Positions 35,745-48,400 of a stretch of DNA of 64,000 nt are shown piece after piece; positions within the stretch are counted from its first letter, which is position 1; the number at the start of each line of letters is the position of its first letter. The stretch is from contig MNCI01036132.1 in NCBI GenBank assembly GCA_015680685.1, forward strand, positions 139,980 to 203,979. The letters are read 5' to 3'. The notes beneath the pieces were generated by a model, which did no database searches, was not told where the DNA came from, and saw nothing but the letters and a program-made list of their open reading frames with translations. The position numbers and the translations under genes are program-made. The stretch is from Gnetum montanum (taxonomy: Eukaryota; Streptophyta; Gnetopsida; Gnetales; Gnetaceae).

Positions 35745-37488
35745 TGATAGTTGTCATATAAGAAGGTAAGGTGGTGTCCTATACTTCTAGATAATTTAAG
35801 CCTCATAAGACTATAAATCCAACTCATGATCTAGAGCTTATTATCAATAAATTTGCACTTGAGATTTCAAGACATTATTTGTTTGATTCATAAATTACCT
35901 TTTTAATAGATTTTAGTACATTATCAATTAGCCATAATTGAATATGAGATAAATATGATGGGTAAAGCTTCTAGTTAATTTTGAATTCATAGTGTTGTAT
36001 CATCTATGTAAAGAAAATAAGATTTTGAATGTGCTAAGTAGAAGAGCTAAGATACTGCATAGTCTTACTATCTTACTTTGCTAAAAGGAGCACATAACTT
36101 CATTGTTATCTATAGATTCATGATGTCAGAAGAGGATCATAAATCTATCTTAATTAAGTTCAACATTTTAAGTTTATATTTGATCCTATTTTAGGTTTAA
36201 GAATAGGTTGTGCATGCTAGTTATAGTCAACTAGAAACTTATTAATGAGGCTCAATTAGATAGGTATCAAATGCATCCTGAAAGTAATAAGATATATTCA
36301 AATATTTGGAGATAGTATTATTGGTATTGTATGAAGAAAAATGTTGGTGACTATATAGCTAAGTGGTTGATCTGTTAGTAGATCAAGGAAAAACATCAAA
36401 GACCTAGTGGTTATCTTTATATATACATCATTCAAATCTATATATGGGAAACCATTGACATGAAATTCATTATTGGATTACCCTATATAAGAAGTTAAAA
36501 AGATTCTATCCTTGTGATTATAGATATTTTAACCAAATCTTCCTACTTCGTAATCACAAAAGTGATAGATAATGTAGAAGAGATTGATCAGCTATTCTTA
36601 TCATAGATTGTTAAATTACATGGAGGTTCAAACAAGATTGTATCAGACAAAGATCTTAAATTTAATTTCAAATTTTGGTAGCCTTTTTAAAAGATTTTGG
36701 ATACTATGCTAAATCTCAACTCAATGTATGACTTTTAGACATATGGTCAGATAGAAAGAATGAATTAAATTTTAGAGAATATGCTTGAAGCATGTACTTT
36801 GGACTATAAAGATAGTTGGAATAGAGTTCTTTCATTCACAAAATTTGCTTACAACAATAGCTATAATGGTATGTTGAAAGTACCATATTCTAAAGTGTTA
36901 TATTATAGACCTTCTTGTACACCTCTTTGCTATGATTCAATAGAGAACTATGACATATATCATTAATGAGGCTATAGAATAGATTAAGATTATCAAAGAT
37001 ATATTACAAGAAGATCAAGGTAGATATATAAGGTATGCCAAAAAAAAGAGATAACCTTTGAAATTAAGTGTTGGTGATTACGTTTTCCTCAAAGCTTCAT
37101 GTTTAAAAGGGATTACCACATTTTGGAGAGGAGGAAAGTTAACTACTTGCTACATTGGTTTCTTTCCAATTTTGAAAAAAAAATAAGATAAGTTTCCTAT
37201 TAGCTAGATATTCTAGAGTAGTTTTAGGTAATTCATGATATATTTAATGTTTCAATGTTTAAAAAATATGTTATAGATCTAAGTCACAAGATATGTTGGC
37301 AAGATGTTGAGATCAAACCTAATGTTAGTTTTCTAGAGGGGATAATTAAAATTATTAAAAAAATGTTAAAATTGATGAGAAGTAAGATTATTTCAATGAT
37401 AAAATTAATTTATGAAAAACAAAGAGCACAAGAAAAATCATGGGAAACAGAAAAAGATTTGTATATCTCACATCTTGAGATTTTCTAA
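35745..37488 (+). pseudogene. pol: E5 RNase H and integrase with chromodomain-like tail
   Basis: RNase H: GKVVSYTSR-stop-FKPH then THDLELI and ALEISRHYLF (about 35770-35900). Integrase core: HQRPSGYLY (about 36390), MKFIIGLP, ILVIIDILTKSSYF, KLHGGSNKIVSDKDLKFN (about 36610-36665), then an open stretch 36781-36966 with NMLEACTLDYKDSWNRVL and FAYNNSY. This continues to VGDYVFLKAS and GKLTTCYIGFF. The last stretch, 37255-37488, begins MFKKYVIDLSH and ends AQEKSWETEKDLYISHLEIF, the C-terminal chromodomain-like region typical of Del/Tekay elements. Stops and frameshifts are common. A purine-rich tract follows immediately. Confidence 0.85.
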
Positions 37489-37542
37489 GATGGTGGGGGG
37501 AGGGATGAGGATGAGGGGATGGAATCATAGATGAGGGGAGAA
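37488..37542 (+). other. E5 polypurine tract region
   Basis: G/A-rich sequence (GGTGGGGGGAGGGATGAGG, later ATGAGGGGAGAA) lies between the integrase stop and the LTR start. The segment next to the LTR, GAGGGGAGAA, is the likely plus-strand primer. Confidence 0.7.
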
Positions 37543-37939
37543 TATAATACTCCTATCATAGATACCTCTTACACATTATTATGTTTGTGATTTAAACCCT
37601 AGTTGTTATGTTTGCTAACCTATTTTTATGCTTTATTAATTTTTCATTTTTGCTTGGCTATGATTCTATGGTATGAGCTATGCACTTTACTATATCATTT
37701 TTATTTGAATTTTTCTTTTAACATATATTTTAATATTTTATCTTTTATTTATGTTTTATTTTTAGTATCCTTCCATATTTTTACTATTTTTACATACTTC
37801 ATATTTTTAGTATTTTATTTTTCCTTTTAATTTATCATATGTGCACTAACCCTTTTTATTGAACTTGTAAGTTAGTAGGCTTAACGCATTGAATGGGTCA
37901 TTGACATATGGGTACTTCATGTGGAATATGATGACTAGA
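37543..37939 (+). repeat. E5 3' LTR, first part
   Basis: It aligns with 8496-8830 of the 5' LTR, including GTTTGTGATTtAAACCCTA and the T-rich run that follows. It is cut at 37939 by E7 and continues at 60092. The part matching about 8830-10040 is absent from both pieces. Confidence 0.75.
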
Positions 37940-38275
37940 TGTTCCACAAAAGAATTAGATAGATCTCACCCATAAATATATATTAAATAAGATGAGATCC
38001 TATTTATATAATTCTTATCTAATCCCATGATTAGTTCATCCCTTATTTAAAGGATCCTTAAATGAGATGATAAGGATCATTTCTATGATTTTCTAGATTC
38101 ATGCTTATCTCTCTAAATCTATTCTTGAGAGATTAAGACCTATATAATTATAGCAGCACATATTCATTAGTAAGAGAGAATTTAAGAAAGATTCCACAAA
38201 GAGTGTGTTTATTCTAACTAAGTTCTTTACTTTCTTTAGCTTAGATCATAGATCTAGGGCCCTTTAGATTCTTCA
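37940..38275 (+). repeat. E7 5' LTR, about 336 bp
   Basis: It begins TGTTCCACAAAAG and ends TTCTTCA. It aligns with 59767-60091. TATATAA at 38141-38147 is the likely core promoter. Confidence 0.8.
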
Positions 38276-38277
38276 TT

Positions 38278-38289
38278 TGGTATTAAAGA
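38278..38289 (+). other. E7 primer binding site, tRNA-iMet type
   Basis: TGGTATTAAAGA starts two bases after the LTR end, a decayed form of TGGTATCAGAGC. Confidence 0.6.
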
Positions 38290-38347
38290 AGGTTAGTATA
38301 AATTCCTAAAAATAGATCTCTCCATAATGATCCAAAATCATAAATCC

Positions 38348-39350
38348 ATGTCTCTCCAAGTTCCTATCTTCAATGGAGACAATTATGAGTATTTGACAAT
38401 CAAGATGCAAACATTTTTAATCTCACAAGATTTTTGGAATTTTTTTGAAATAGATTTAAAGATGTTGATCAAGCAACATTTAAATCCTTGAAGAAAGAAC
38501 AAAAGAATGAAGTCAAGGAGCTTTGTAAACAAGATGCAAAAGCATTATTCATCATTCAATCTAGATTAGTTGTGACAATCTTTTGCAAAACTGTCATGCA
38601 TCAAACTAGAAAAGCTACATGGAATGCACTAGATATAGCATACAAAGGATCATCAAAAGTTTGTGTTATTAAGTTACAAGTATTAAGAAAAAATTTTCAA
38701 TCTTGTGCATGCTAGATTCAAAGAATACTAATCAATACATCAACTAATTCAACAAGTTCAAAATGGACTTGAATCCTGTGGAAAGGCATGTTGTTGACAA
38801 GGCATGAGGAAAGGCATGTTGTTGACAAAATGGATAAATGCTTGAGGAAAGGCATGTTGTTGACAAGATCCTTCAATGTGTAACTAGATGATATGATCCC
38901 ATTGTCATGGCCACTAATAAAGAAAGAGATCTTGATAAGATGACCATGGTTGAGCTCATACAAAGCTTAAGGACATACATGTAAAGGATTATTGATCATG
39001 AGGAGTCAATAGCAAATGCATTTCAAGTGCAATTTCAGATGTCCACTCAAAATTAAAATCCATGATCCTCAAGTGGATCCTCATTTAGAAGACATGGATG
39101 TGGTCATAGTAGATCTAGAGGTCATGGTCATGGAAGATCAAATCAAACAAAGGAAGGTAAGCATTGTGATTTCTATGGTACCAACACCCACAATACTCTC
39201 GAATGTTTGTCTAGAAGGAAGTATGAAAGTAAAGGTAAAGAAAAAATTTTAAAACATGAAGATCAACAAAAGGATCAACAAAAAGATGACCAATTGGTTT
39301 ATAGTGAGAAGGAGGAAGATCAACTCCTATTCTCTACAAAGATACCTAAT
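38348..39350 (+). pseudogene. gag: E7 gag
   Basis: Copia-type gag from ATG 38348 (MSLQVPIFNGDNYEYLTIKM). It shifts frame after about 47 codons and continues in 38488-38715 (KEQKNEVKELCKQDAKALF, ATWNALDIAYKG). A 23-bp segment is then present three times at 38778-38866. Downstream DKILQCVTR-stop-YDPIVMATNKERDLDKMT (about 38863-38940) is the usual gag C-terminal helix pair. A decayed zinc knuckle (HCDFYGTNTHNTLECL, about 39155-39205) precedes protease. The first Cys pair is reduced, so it would bind zinc poorly. Confidence 0.75.
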
Positions 39351-39359
39351 GCTGGCAAC

Positions 39360-40290
39360 AATAACAATATTTGGTATGTTGATCATGGATGTAGTAATCA
39401 CATGACAAGGAATAAGAAATTATTCTAAAGTTTAGAAAAATATGATGGAAAGGTAATTATAGGTAATGGGAAGAAATTACCAGGATTGGATTACTTACCT
39501 TCACAACAACTCAAGGTAACAAATATGTTATTTTCCAGATCTATTTTATTCATGATCTTTCAAAGAATTTATCAAGTCTAGGGCAATTATGTCACAATGG
39601 GTATCATGTTGAATATAAAAAAGATATTTGTTAAATATTTAAGGCTAATGATGATAAAGGTATTACCATTATCCCTATTNAATATTTTTAAATAATTCAA
39701 GGTGTAAGTAGAAAAACAAAGTGGCAATAGAATCTAAAAAATCCAAACAGATCATGATGGTAAGCTTTTATCAAATGAATATAATGAATTTTGTAAGAAA
39801 AATGGAATAATTCATCAAACTATCACATCATTTACATCCTAAAATGACATATCAAAGAGGAAAAATAGGACTGTGGTTAAAATGGCAAGGTCTTTTCTTT
39901 AAATGTTAGGTTTAGAAAATAATTTTTGGGTAGAAGCATGTAGCAATTTAAATTTTAAATAGGGTATCATCAAGGTCAATTCAAGATAAAACATCATATG
40001 AATTATGGTATGGCTATACTCCAAATAATTCACATTTAAAGACCTTTGGATCTACTTGTTATGTCCAAATTCCTACACAAATTAGACATAAATTATATTC
40101 AAAAGAAAAACAATGTATTTTTATCAACTATTCTAACAATTCAAATGAATATCATTGTTATGATAATGAAATAAATAAGGTTCTTGATGCAGATATACAT
40201 TTTACTAAATTTTCTACCAATTTAGGTAAACAACTTGGAGGAAAATGCAAGTTGGATGTGGAACCTACTCAATATACAAAGATTATTGTA
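39360..40290 (+). pseudogene. pol: E7 protease and integrase, partial
   Basis: WYVDHGCSNHMTRNKKLF (39370-39428) is the copia protease active-site region, with the usual DSG changed to DHG. Integrase pieces follow: FCKKNG-type and HQT (about 39790-39830), YELWYGYTPNNSHLKTFGSTCYV (about 40000-40065), then KQCIFINYSNNSNEYHCYD. The catalytic D and first zinc-finger part are not recognisable. An ambiguous base (N) is at 39680. After about 40290 the coding signal fades into a Ser/Pro-rich linker. Confidence 0.75.
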
Positions 40291-41343
40291 AGGTAGCCAA
40301 ATCATAATATAGAGAATAACACCTCTATTGTATAGCCATAGTGTCTCAAAAACCACCTTGGGCAAGCACCCTCATCTACTGCACATTCTTTCCATCCTTC
40401 TTATGCTACAACTCAAGGAATCAGTGGGGCTATATTGTTATAGAAATATGTCATTAAAACACCTGCGCATTGGGCTAAACATAGTAGACATACAAAATAT
40501 TTTTCATTTGGAGAATTAGCAAATCCTTGGTAGACATTCTCTTCTTCATTGTGGCAACCTTCAACTCTAATTGATGGTCAAATGTACATCTCAGCAATGT
40601 CATTCCTTCTCCAAAAAGTTTCTACCATTGCATCAATCCACAAAAACTGTCACCTATATACCACAAAAATATAACAATTCCAGTTCATCTCTCTAACCAT
40701 CATAGCCATAGTCATCATTGTAGATTACACAAGCCACAAATGTGCCTCACTCTTCCTTCTATCTAGTAGTAAATGCACCCTTTATTTCATGACCATGCTT
40801 CAAACTTTCTGCCCAAGTATTGTCTAATCCTCATTTTCTATAAAAACACATTGGGCATCACCAATTAAGGTATCATGATTAGGCTCATTCCTTTGTCTCA
40901 GGTGACTCTCATCATCCACATTCAATGTTTAGGCCTAGTTCTCATCCATATTTGCATTTTCATGTTCCATTTACAATGCCTCATAATTTGTTTACTCCAA
41001 GTTGTTGGACTCCTCATTTTCTAGGATAAATGCCAACCACTTCTATTTCTAATGCTCCATGCTAGACAATAAATCCTACCAATTCTCTTAACAATACACT
41101 TCACTTAACTTTGTAATTGTTTACGTGTTACGAAAGTTTCAATGTAACTATTTACATGTTATGGAAAGTTTCAATGTAACCATTTACAAGTTATGGAAAA
41201 CAAATGGTTTCAACATTGAAAGTAACTAAATTTATTTTAATGGTTTTCATAAGAATGGTCTCATATTTCCCATTTAGACCAGAAGTAAATCTTTGGTAAC
41301 ATATTTTTTATGGCCTATAAAATGTTCTTGATGAGAGAAAAAA
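40291..41343. other. Linker and unassigned sequence of E7 before E6
   Basis: This begins with a Ser/Pro-rich coding-like piece (SSTAHSFHPSYATTQ, about 40375-40420), plausibly the integrase-RT linker of E7. From about 40500 to 41343 I recognise nothing. A short array of three units of about 40 bp (GTTACGAAAGTTTCAATGTAA type) lies at about 41125-41205. Confidence 0.45.
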
Positions 41344-41593
41344 TGCCACTAGAATACATCAAACTAATGGTAGTGTTATAATTTTGTTCCTTATTACAAA
41401 TACTCAGAATCTACATACACCATTGTTGTTGAGCATTAGTGAAATAGAAGAATCAAAAGACTCTCTAAAACTAGTTTACACAAAGGAATCAATGGTTGTG
41501 GGTCAATTTTTTATTTATTTCTACATTTCAGTTATTTTGTGCAATTTGGTTAGATGCATATTTTAATCAATATTTTACAACAAATTTCCTACA
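41344..41593 (+). repeat. E6 5' LTR, about 250 bp
   Basis: It matches 57113-57363, including TCTACATACACCATTGTTGTTG and CAAATTTCCTACA at the end. The start is inferred from alignment to TGGATATTAGG at 57113. Confidence 0.7.
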
Positions 41594-41595
41594 TT

Positions 41596-41607
41596 TGGTA
41601 TCAAAAC
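41596..41607 (+). other. E6 primer binding site, tRNA-iMet type
   Basis: TGGTATCAAAAC, two bases after the LTR, matches 10 of 12 bases of TGGTATCAGAGC. Both differences are G-to-A. Confidence 0.75.
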
Positions 41608-42095
41608 ACCAAGTTTGATCTTTGTCTTGATGCTTAAAACTTGTTTGGATACTAGTATGTGCAAAATGCTTAATCATATGTGTTTTTCCACTCTTATTAT
41701 TCTGTTGGTGTATGTAGTGCTCTACGACCTAGTAAATTTTTATGGCTCTTTTACAAAGTGTCATTGCAAGTTTAAAACTTTAAATTTCATATTCTTCCAA
41801 ATTTTTTATTCATTTGGGATATTCTTAGCTATGTCACTTTGTTTATGTTCTTCATTATGATCTTTTACGATTGGTCACTAGCATTTACTTTGATTGGCCA
41901 TTATCTAAAAAAATGTGAAGGAAACACAAAAAAGTTTAGAAGTAAAAATTTATAGTTAACCAAGGGAAAAATGTATAGTAGAATAGGATTAGCATAGATA
42001 TTCTCACTATTTCAAAGAAAAACTAGATTAGGGTATAGAATCTCACTGTTGCTATGAAAATCTAATTCGAAAGGGAATATTTAGTATTTTAATGT
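41608..42095. other. E6 leader, left part
   Basis: Non-coding, AT-rich untranslated leader between the primer site and the E2 insertion. The short frame 41615-41860 lacks similarity to gag or pol. Some SIRE-like and related copia elements have long leaders. Confidence 0.45.
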
Positions 42096-42107
42096 GTAAG
42101 TGATGAG

Positions 42108-42164
42108 CCATGATATTGCGTACGCAATATCATGGCCTTCCATACGATATCACGTACGTGATAT
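42108..42164 (+). promoter_or_regulatory. Two perfect palindromes in U3 of E2 5' LTR
   Basis: 42108-42135 is a perfect 28-bp palindrome centred on GCGTACGC. 42147-42164 is a perfect 18-bp palindrome, ATATCACGTACGTGATAT. Both contain TACGT/ACGTA centres with CpG sites. The TATA box starts 20 bases after the second. In the 3' LTR both are eroded by a few bases. Confidence 0.92.
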
Positions 42165-42183
42165 TGCAGCCTACCTCATTGCC

Positions 42184-42191
42184 TATAAATA
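42184..42191 (+). promoter_or_regulatory. TATA box of E2 5' LTR
   Basis: TATAAATA followed by AGAGGTGGG. The same octamer is at 51077-51084 in the 3' LTR. Confidence 0.65.
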
Positions 42192-42913
42192 AGAGGTGGG
42201 TGCACTTGATTTTCATAGTTATTCTTAGTTCCTTATCCAAAGTCTTTCCTTTTCTCCCTCTCAGAGTTAGAATTATTTTTGTGTGCTCGCAATAGGAGTC
42301 AGAAAGTGAACGGATCTTTATTCGAGCATTATGTACCTAAGCACACCTTGTGTACAATAATAAAGACGAACTTTGTGATAAACCTTGCAGCATTTAGAAT
42401 ATATTAATTAATGTTAATTACTGTTACTTAATGCTTTCCTTAGTTAATTAATGATTCTCTCTCACCCTACAACTCTCCTAAGTAAGCACACATAGTACAA
42501 TCACTTCAAACATGCATGTAACACTTGGTAACCTAGTAACGATTAGCGTTTGGTAATCCCAGTAGTGTTGCACTACTTTAGGATGTGTATGACAAGTGAG
42601 AATAGATACTAGTGTTAGGATCAGTTAGAGCCTAGTTAATAAGTAGTCAAATTAAATTAGTTACTTAGGTATCTCTCTCCTCCCTTATTAGTAGCAGAAT
42701 GTAAAAATACAAAAAAAGTATAAAAATCATATGCCTCAAGTTTACTTAACCATACAATTGTGACATACAAGTAAGTTTGGGCAGACAACGATTGATCAAC
42801 TAATTCTTGTTCCACAAAGGTGCATAAGCACTTAGTCCTTGGAATTTGACTAGATCATGTGTGAATGCTCATATTCGTATGGTTGAGCGTAGGGATACCT
42901 CACCGCTCATCAT

Positions 42914-42931
42914 TGGCGCCATTTCCAAGGA
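42914..42931 (+). other. E2 primer binding site, tRNA-Asp type
   Basis: TGGCGCCATTTCCAAGGA matches 14 of 18 bases of the tRNA-Asp complement and is one base from the LTR. TGGCGCC is intact. Confidence 0.85.
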
Positions 42932-43050
42932 CTTTGTTGTTTGTGCGCTAACCAAAACATAGGAAATCTTTCACATCATTGGAATGAACCGTTGGGGTTG
43001 GTTAAAGATAAATAATAAATAATAATACATTACACACTGAATAGACAATC

Positions 43051-45440
43051 ATGTCTCCTTCTTCGTATGAAAGTGTTTCACCACCTAGGTCTGATACAGG
43101 GAACAATCGAAGGCATAGTACACATCATAATATACCATTCCCTCAATAGTTTCGTGTGGTATATGTTCATCCTGATGAATATGTACCAAATTTTAACTTT
43201 ATCCTTCACCAGAATGAACAACTATGTTGGCAAGATTTAGAAGGTAACATAGTGTTACCTCCCGATCGTTCAGTCTTGAGCATGCTTCTTCGTGATCTCA
43301 CACGAATTGGCATGTAGCACTTACAAGTAGAGTATGTTGTGCATGATCATGACTCAAGGGAGTATCGACCCACGGAGGCACATCCTCGAAGGGACTTACA
43401 ACAAGAGATATGTCATGAATCCAGGAAGAGAAAGTTATCGCAAAATGTCTCACATGTCCTAAGCGAAAATGAGGGTGGTGAAATTGCCTCAGGTAGTCAC
43501 CCACACAATGATGTTCCTCCTGTTGACTTTGATCAAGGGGTTGTTTATTAGAATCTTTACTCAAATATCCATAACCTAGATTCTAGTACCAACAGACACA
43601 AAGGGTCTGAAAAAGGAACACGAACACATGACACAGATGGACATTTTGATCGTAACTGTGATTGGGGCTACAACCACTGAAGAGAAGGAAGCAGGCACCG
43701 ACATGGTGATGACCCCCCTTCTTCTTCACCTTCATCATCTCCTTCATCCTCTCCTTCAAGATCTAGATGCAATCACAAAGAAAAAGAACATGAGGATAAG
43801 GATAAGTGAAACAAGAGCCTTAGATAAAATAGTCAAGAAAGGAGATGAGAGCACTCTAGAGAAACACACCATGAAAAATGGGAGGGTAAAGAACAACATA
43901 GGCATCATAGACACCATAGAAAAGACAATCACGATGAACCCCTACTCACTACTTGAAGTATGCTAGACATAGCTGAGGCTATTAGGATCCCAACAAGGCA
44001 CCAAAAAGATAGTAGGATCAAGAGATTAGACATGAACAACATCCCATGATTTGAAGGGGATACAATATTGATCCTCAAAATCATCTACAAGAATTATATG
44101 ATGCATGTGCCTTACAAAACATAGAAAGCGAATGGAAAAAGCTTAAGTTGTTCCCATGGACACTAGTCAAAGAAGCAGAGAGTTGGAACCAGTCCTTAGA
44201 ACTGGAATCCATTTGTAGGTGGAGTACCATGTTAGAATTATTCAACAATAAGTACCAAACGTACTCCCAAGTGTCCAACCTATGAAAGTAAATCCAAGGA
44301 TGGAAACAAGGAGGCCATGCACCCTTGGATGCTACCATGGGCCACTATTATACACTATTACATCATTTTCCTAGCCATGGTCATTCGTAGAGGGATCAAC
44401 TATGTCATCTCGTAGATGGGCTTAGGCATGAAACATGAAGAACCCTTGGGAGGTATGCCCAAGGGAGGCTATATGAGCTTAGGACCCATCAAGTTCAAAG
44501 ATTATTGGAGCAAGTTGCTTAAGAAGAAGGTAAGTTAATGAAAAAAGAGAGTGCGGAGGAATATAACATAGATCCTTCCCTCCAAAAGAAAGGAGTAAGA
44601 TTCTATGAGGATGAAAAAGAGTCGCCACTCAAAGAGATGGTGAATAAGAAAACCTTGCCTATCCAAAAATTAGCATTGGAAGTATCAGCAAAGGTAGACC
44701 AAATGTGGAATTCTTTAGATGATATATTTCAAGCCGTTCTTAAAATAGTATAGGAGTCTAGAGAGTAAGGTAGTGATCACACAAAAAAAGAAAAAAGAGA
44801 GAAACTAAACATGCACGTAACAAGGGTAAGGACAAAGTTGCCATTATCAAGGAGGTTGTGTATTTAGATACAGATAATGATAGTGAATGTGAGATATGCC
44901 AATATGACCATCTTAAGGGATTTTTCCCAATAATCTCACATCTGTAGGAGTCTGGGGTGTATGCACTCAACCCACGATTAAACAAAAGGCAAATACCCCG
45001 AAGGTTACCTTACCCTCAAGGTAACCCAAGGCAATTCCACCAACCCTTAACATATTATCCAAGTGGAACCCCACCACAACCAATCAAGTAATATCAACAG
45101 TCGTAATACCCACAATCATGGGGAATGCCACCACCACATCAATAGTATCCTTACCAGCAACCTAACTCGTATGGATATTACATGCATTAACCAATCTCTC
45201 CACATGACTCTACTAGTCACGTTACTCCTCAACCTTACTACCAAGCTCATGAGTATTATAGGAATCCTTCTCCTAGGGGTGATGTTCTACAAACATACCA
45301 TTCTTCTCATCCGGCTGCACCTCTTCCACCCTTAACTCCATTACCACCTACTCCATCTATGTAGGGTGAACTCCCTATCTAGCTGGAGCAACATAATGCC
45401 ACAAGGGTTGTTAACCCTCAACCTACTATTGGTTCTAACA
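43051..45440 (+). pseudogene. gag: E2 gag
   Basis: From ATG 43051 (MSPSSYESVSPPRSD) the first frame runs to about 44060: YVHPDEYVPNFNFI, RS/H-rich region 43650-43930, then LLTT-stop-SMLDIAEAIRIPTRH. A frameshift near 44060 moves the capsid core (DACALQNIESEWKKLKLF, about 44100-44155) to another frame that includes 44538-44753. A second shift near 44790-44810 restores the frame used by pol. The zinc-knuckle-like CEICQYDHLKGFF is near 44890, and the Pro/Gln-rich tail lies at 44950-45370. In-frame stops at 43147, 43549, 43954 and 44388 coincide with stops of E1. Many others replace Gln codons still present in E1 (for example HLQESG and IKQHQQW of E1). Confidence 0.88.
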
Positions 45441-45445
45441 ACTAC

Positions 45446-48400
45446 ATGAAGAAAAGACCTTTCTTTAGAACCAACAGTCCAACTAAGCCCTTGCAACCAA
45501 AAGCAGCTGATTCTTCAACCGCCTCACTATCACTTGAAGCTTCAGAGCTCCCTTCAACCCAAAAACTATGCTCAATGCATATGGTCATGTTAACTCATGC
45601 CGTCACCAATTGGATAAAATTTGGCCATCTTCCTAGGAAATTTTTTGATCATGGGAGTCCTCTGATATATCTAAAAATTGCTAAAAATGAGCCATGCAAA
45701 GCTCTTTTGGATTTAAGTTCTGGTGACAACTTGATTTCTGAAGAAATGTACAATGCCTAGAACCTACTTCTACTAAAAAAGAGTAACATTCGTTTAGAGT
45801 TGGTCCACCAGTCCATCACTATCCCGTTGGGACTAGTGGAGAACATTATCACTACTATTTGTGGATGGTCATATCCAACCGACTTCCTAGTGATTCAAGT
45901 GAACAATGATAAGGGGGACTTCCCAATCATAATGGAAAGAGTATGGCTAAGCACAATTGACACACAGTTAGGAATCTATGATCTTTCCCTAGAAATATCA
46001 AAGGAAAATACATTTGGAAAGATCAAGAAGAAGAAAGTTCCATGCATCACATATAGTGACTCAGGGTGTAATTGTGTGTAGAATTCATGGTTTGTGCGAC
46101 ATTTAACATTGCCTATATGCAATCAGTGTGCACAAGTAACTGATATACAAAGATGCCTATATGCAGCAGCCATAAGATAGGAAGGCACCTAGTGGCTGAT
46201 AACTGATCAAGAGAGTAGTTCAACTATATGCATGGAACCAACTGAGGGTTTGACTTGTGCTTACATCGATAGCATAGATACATTAGAGCAAGTCCATCAC
46301 CAACTTTCAAGTCTTGACCTTGAAAATATCAACTCCATGAAGCCTCGAAGACAACCACAAAGGCAATTGAACCCAAAGTTGAAGCAAGTAGTTAAAGAAT
46401 AAATTAAACAGCTTCTAAAAGCTGGGTTCATCTACCCCATTGCTGATAGCAAATGGGTTAGCCCCTTATTTATAGTGTCCAAAAAGGGATGAAAATGGAG
46501 GATGTGCATAGATTTTAGGTTACTAAACATGGAAACATTCAAGGACCACTTTCCCTTGTCATTCGTTGACCAAGTCTTAGACACCATCATAAGGCATCGC
46601 TACTATAGTTTTCTGGATGGGTACAGTGGGTATAACCAAATACAAATAGCCCCAAAAGACCAAGCCAAGACTATGTTGACCAGTCCTTGGGGAACATTTA
46701 CATACAAACAGATGTCATTTGGCTTGTGCAATGCCCCTGAAACATTTCAATGATTAGTTCTAAGCAAATTCTAGCAATAGATAGGAAATGGTATGGAGGT
46801 CTTCATAAATGAATTCTCCACCTATGGAGCAAACTTTGATCAAGCCTTAGATCAGTTACAGCAAGTATTAAAATGACGTGTAGAAACCAATTTAAGGCTC
46901 AACTGGAAAAAAAGCCATTTGATGGTCCAAGAAGGCATTGTACTAGGGCATAAGATCTCACAAATACGGATAGAGGTAGACCCTGAAAAGATCAAAGTTA
47001 TCCAAGGAATTACCTGTCAACCAGAAACTATAAAAGATATTTGGTCATTCCTTGGACACACTGGCTACTACAGAAGGTTTATTGAGAAATTTTCAAAGGC
47101 TGCAAAACCATTGGTTGAACTAACGAAAAAGGACGTATCTTTCGAGCAAACTTTAAAATAGATGCTCATAGAAACACCCATTCTGCAAGCTCCTAACTGG
47201 TCCAAACAATTCCACATAATGACTGATGCATCCAACTATGCTTTAGGATCCATACTTACACAGTCAGATGATCAAAAACATCCTTATTACATCCACTATG
47301 CAAGTAGAAGTATCGTTGGTGCACAACTTAACTACATTACAACAGAGAAAGAATTAATGGCTATAGTGTTTGCACTAGAAAAATTTAGGCACTATGTCTT
47401 GGGCTATAAGGTATTCATGCACACTGATCATAGTGCAATAAGATTCCTGATGAATAAACCAACAGTAAGCCCTCACATCATACAATTTCTTGTAATCTTA
47501 CAAGAGTTCGATCTTACAATGATCGATTATAAAGGCACCGAGAACGTAGTTGCTAATCATTTATCTCAGTTGCAATGGGACAACAAAGAGGATGAGTATC
47601 CAATTTCCAATTATTTCCCAAATGAACTTCTCTTTGCAAGTGTAGTGAATAATCAATTAACCACGGAGACAAATTGGTATAGTAGCATTCTCACCTATCT
47701 CCTTACACAACAATCACCACAAGGGTTTGACGCTAAAAAGAAACAACAGTTTCTTCACCGAGCCAACTATTTTATGGAAATCAATAGGCAACTTTACAAA
47801 GTATGTCCTGATGGCTTCGTCTGATGGTGTGTTCCCGATGTATATCAACTACAAGTTCTCCAAGATGCTCATGAGGGTCCTTGTGTGGGTCATTACACTA
47901 GGAGATGAATAGCCATTAAGAGCTTACTTGCAAGATATTATTGGCCTACATTCTTTCAATACGCCCATCATTTCGTCCAATCTTATGAGTGTTGCCAACA
48001 TGATGGGGGGATGACTACTAAAATGGAGGGTCCACAACAATGGATTCAACCTTTAGAACCCTTCGACATTTGGGGAATTGATTTTATGGGGCCGATTATA
48101 CCAATGTCCAATGGAAAAGCTTATATTATTATTGTCGTTGATTACGTTACAAAATGGGCAAAAGCAACTACTATTAAGGATTGTACATCATCTACAGCTA
48201 CATGATTTTTTCAACATCAAATTGTAAACAGGTTTGGTGTGCCTCGTGCACTTATTTCAAACAATGGTACACACTTCACAGGTTCGACTTTTCAAAAATC
48301 AATGCAATGCTTAGGGGTTGAGCACAAATTGACTACACCATATCACCCCTAAGAGAATGGTCAAGTCAAAGTCACCAACAAGGAGATTACAAAGATATTG

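Larger units (their letters stand above)
42101..42912 (+). repeat. E2 5' LTR, 812 bp
   Basis: It runs TGATGAGCCA...GCTCATCA. It contains two U3 palindromes, TATAAATA at 42184-42191, and AATAAA at 42359-42364 in R. It is the same subtype as the E1 LTRs downstream of TATA. Confidence 0.96.

Noticed and set aside
41316-41322. TATAAAA as promoter of E6 5' LTR
   Set aside because: It lies before the LTR start fixed by alignment with the 3' LTR, and nothing similar precedes 57113.
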